From Enterobacter cloacae (GTDB lineage: Bacteria; Pseudomonadota; Gammaproteobacteria; Enterobacterales; Enterobacteriaceae), in contig NZ_CP056117.1 of assembly GCF_013375935.1 (NCBI RefSeq), forward strand, positions 124,001-188,000: a DNA stretch of 64,000 bases. Reading direction: 5' to 3'. Both the position numbers and the translations under genes were made by a program. Under the pieces are notes generated by a model that worked only from the letters and a program-made list of their open reading frames with translations, did no database searches and was not told the DNA's origin. This document shows positions 63,639 through 64,000 of the stretch, in pieces; the stretch's first letter is position 1; the number at the start of each line of letters is the position of its first letter.

Positions 63639-64000
63639 TTATACCGCGGTCTGGAAGATCACCCCGTCAGCCTTCTCGGTGTACTGAGAGAGCTGGTCGA
63701 AGTTGAGATAGCGATAGGTATCCACCGCCGTCTTATCCACCTGCGCGACAAAGGTCTGGTACTCTTCCGGCGTTGGCAGTTTGCCAATCAGCGCGGCAAC
63801 CGCCGCCAGCTCCGCAGAGGCCAGGTAGACGTTCGCGCCGGTACCCAAACGGTTCGGGAAGTTACGGGTAGAGGTGGAGACCACCGTCGCACCGTCGGCC
63901 ACGCGCGCCTGGTTGCCCATACACAGGGAACAGCCAGGGATTTCGATACGCGCCCCGCTCTTACCGAACACGCTGTAGTAGCCTTCTTCGGTCAGCTGCG
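63639..64000 (-). CDS. acnB: Aconitate hydratase B, C-terminal part, cut by the window edge
   Basis: The last 120 codons of AcnB, the main TCA-cycle aconitase. The visible part contains [15 protein letters not shown], with two of the three cluster-ligand cysteines, and [12 protein letters not shown], the phosphate/substrate-binding arginine segment, and ends GVIFQTAV. The gene continues beyond 64000; codons before the GTG-encoded valine at 63971 (QLTEEGYYS) read in the same frame. Confidence 0.96.
   Translation of the reverse strand, partial: QLTEEGYYSVFGKSGARIEIPGCSLCMGNQARVADGATVVSTSTRNFPNRLGTGANVYLASAELAAVAALIGKLPTPEEYQTFVAQVDKTAVDTYRYLNFDQLSQYTEKADGVIFQTAV

Overview
The window is chromosomal DNA of a member of the Enterobacteriaceae, most likely Enterobacter or a near relative (Lelliottia, Leclercia, Kosakonia). 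Almost every gene encodes a protein close to its Escherichia coli homologue, and the gene order follows the E. coli K-12 stretch from skp/bamA through dapD, degP, fhu, dksA, pan, can, gcd, speDE to acnB. Genus-level placement is an inference; there is no 16S rRNA gene in the window. No tRNA, rRNA, prophage, insertion sequence or CRISPR array was seen.

Layout. 1-5796 (minus strand): envelope biogenesis (skp, bamA, rseP, cdsA, ispU). 5982-10568 (minus): dxr, frr, pyrH, tsf, rpsB. 10890-15777 (plus): map, glnD, dapD, yaeH. 15870-20263 (minus): cdaR, degP, dgt. 20346-22493 (plus): mtnN, btuF, yadS. 22573-24405 (minus): erpA and a frameshifted clcA. 24583-25863 (plus): hemL. 25945-31869 (minus): ferrichrome uptake fhuACDB. 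32107-37221 (minus): mrcB (PBP1b) and hrpB. 37295-44256 (plus): thpR, sfsA, dksA, gluQ, pcnB, folK, panB, panC, panD. 44655-51594 (plus): a seven-gene chaperone-usher fimbrial operon, AT-richer than its surroundings, placed between panD and yadE. 51595-55145 (minus): yadE, yadI, yadH, yadG. 55253-63063: can, hpt, gcd, cueO, yacC, speE, speD. 63094-64000 (minus): yacL and the 3' end of acnB.

Genes that work together: outer-membrane assembly and envelope stress (Skp, BamA, RseP, DegP, with a sigma-E type promoter in front of degP); pantothenate/beta-alanine synthesis (PanB, PanC, PanD); spermidine synthesis (SpeD, SpeE); ferrichrome import (FhuA in the outer membrane, FhuD periplasmic, FhuB/FhuC inner membrane) behind a Fur-box-like promoter; copper defence (CueO behind a MerR/CueR-type promoter with a 19-bp spacer); periplasmic glucose oxidation (Gcd behind a perfect CRP half-site pair).

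Most worth a second look: (1) clcA is broken by a change in a 9-C run; (2) a repeat family whose AGTGCGGC end lies 0-6 nt after, or overlapping, the stop codon of five unrelated genes (cdaR, hemL, hrpB, hpt, cueO); (3) two identical 12-bp boxes in inverted orientation, each with a Dam GATC site and 88 bp apart, upstream of the fimbrial operon, resembling Dam/Lrp (Pap-type) phase-variation control; (4) the fimbrial operon resembles E. coli Yad/HtrE but lies on the other side of panBCD; (5) an AUU start for pcnB; (6) several unusually perfect palindromes (mrcB 3' side, hemL and map promoters).
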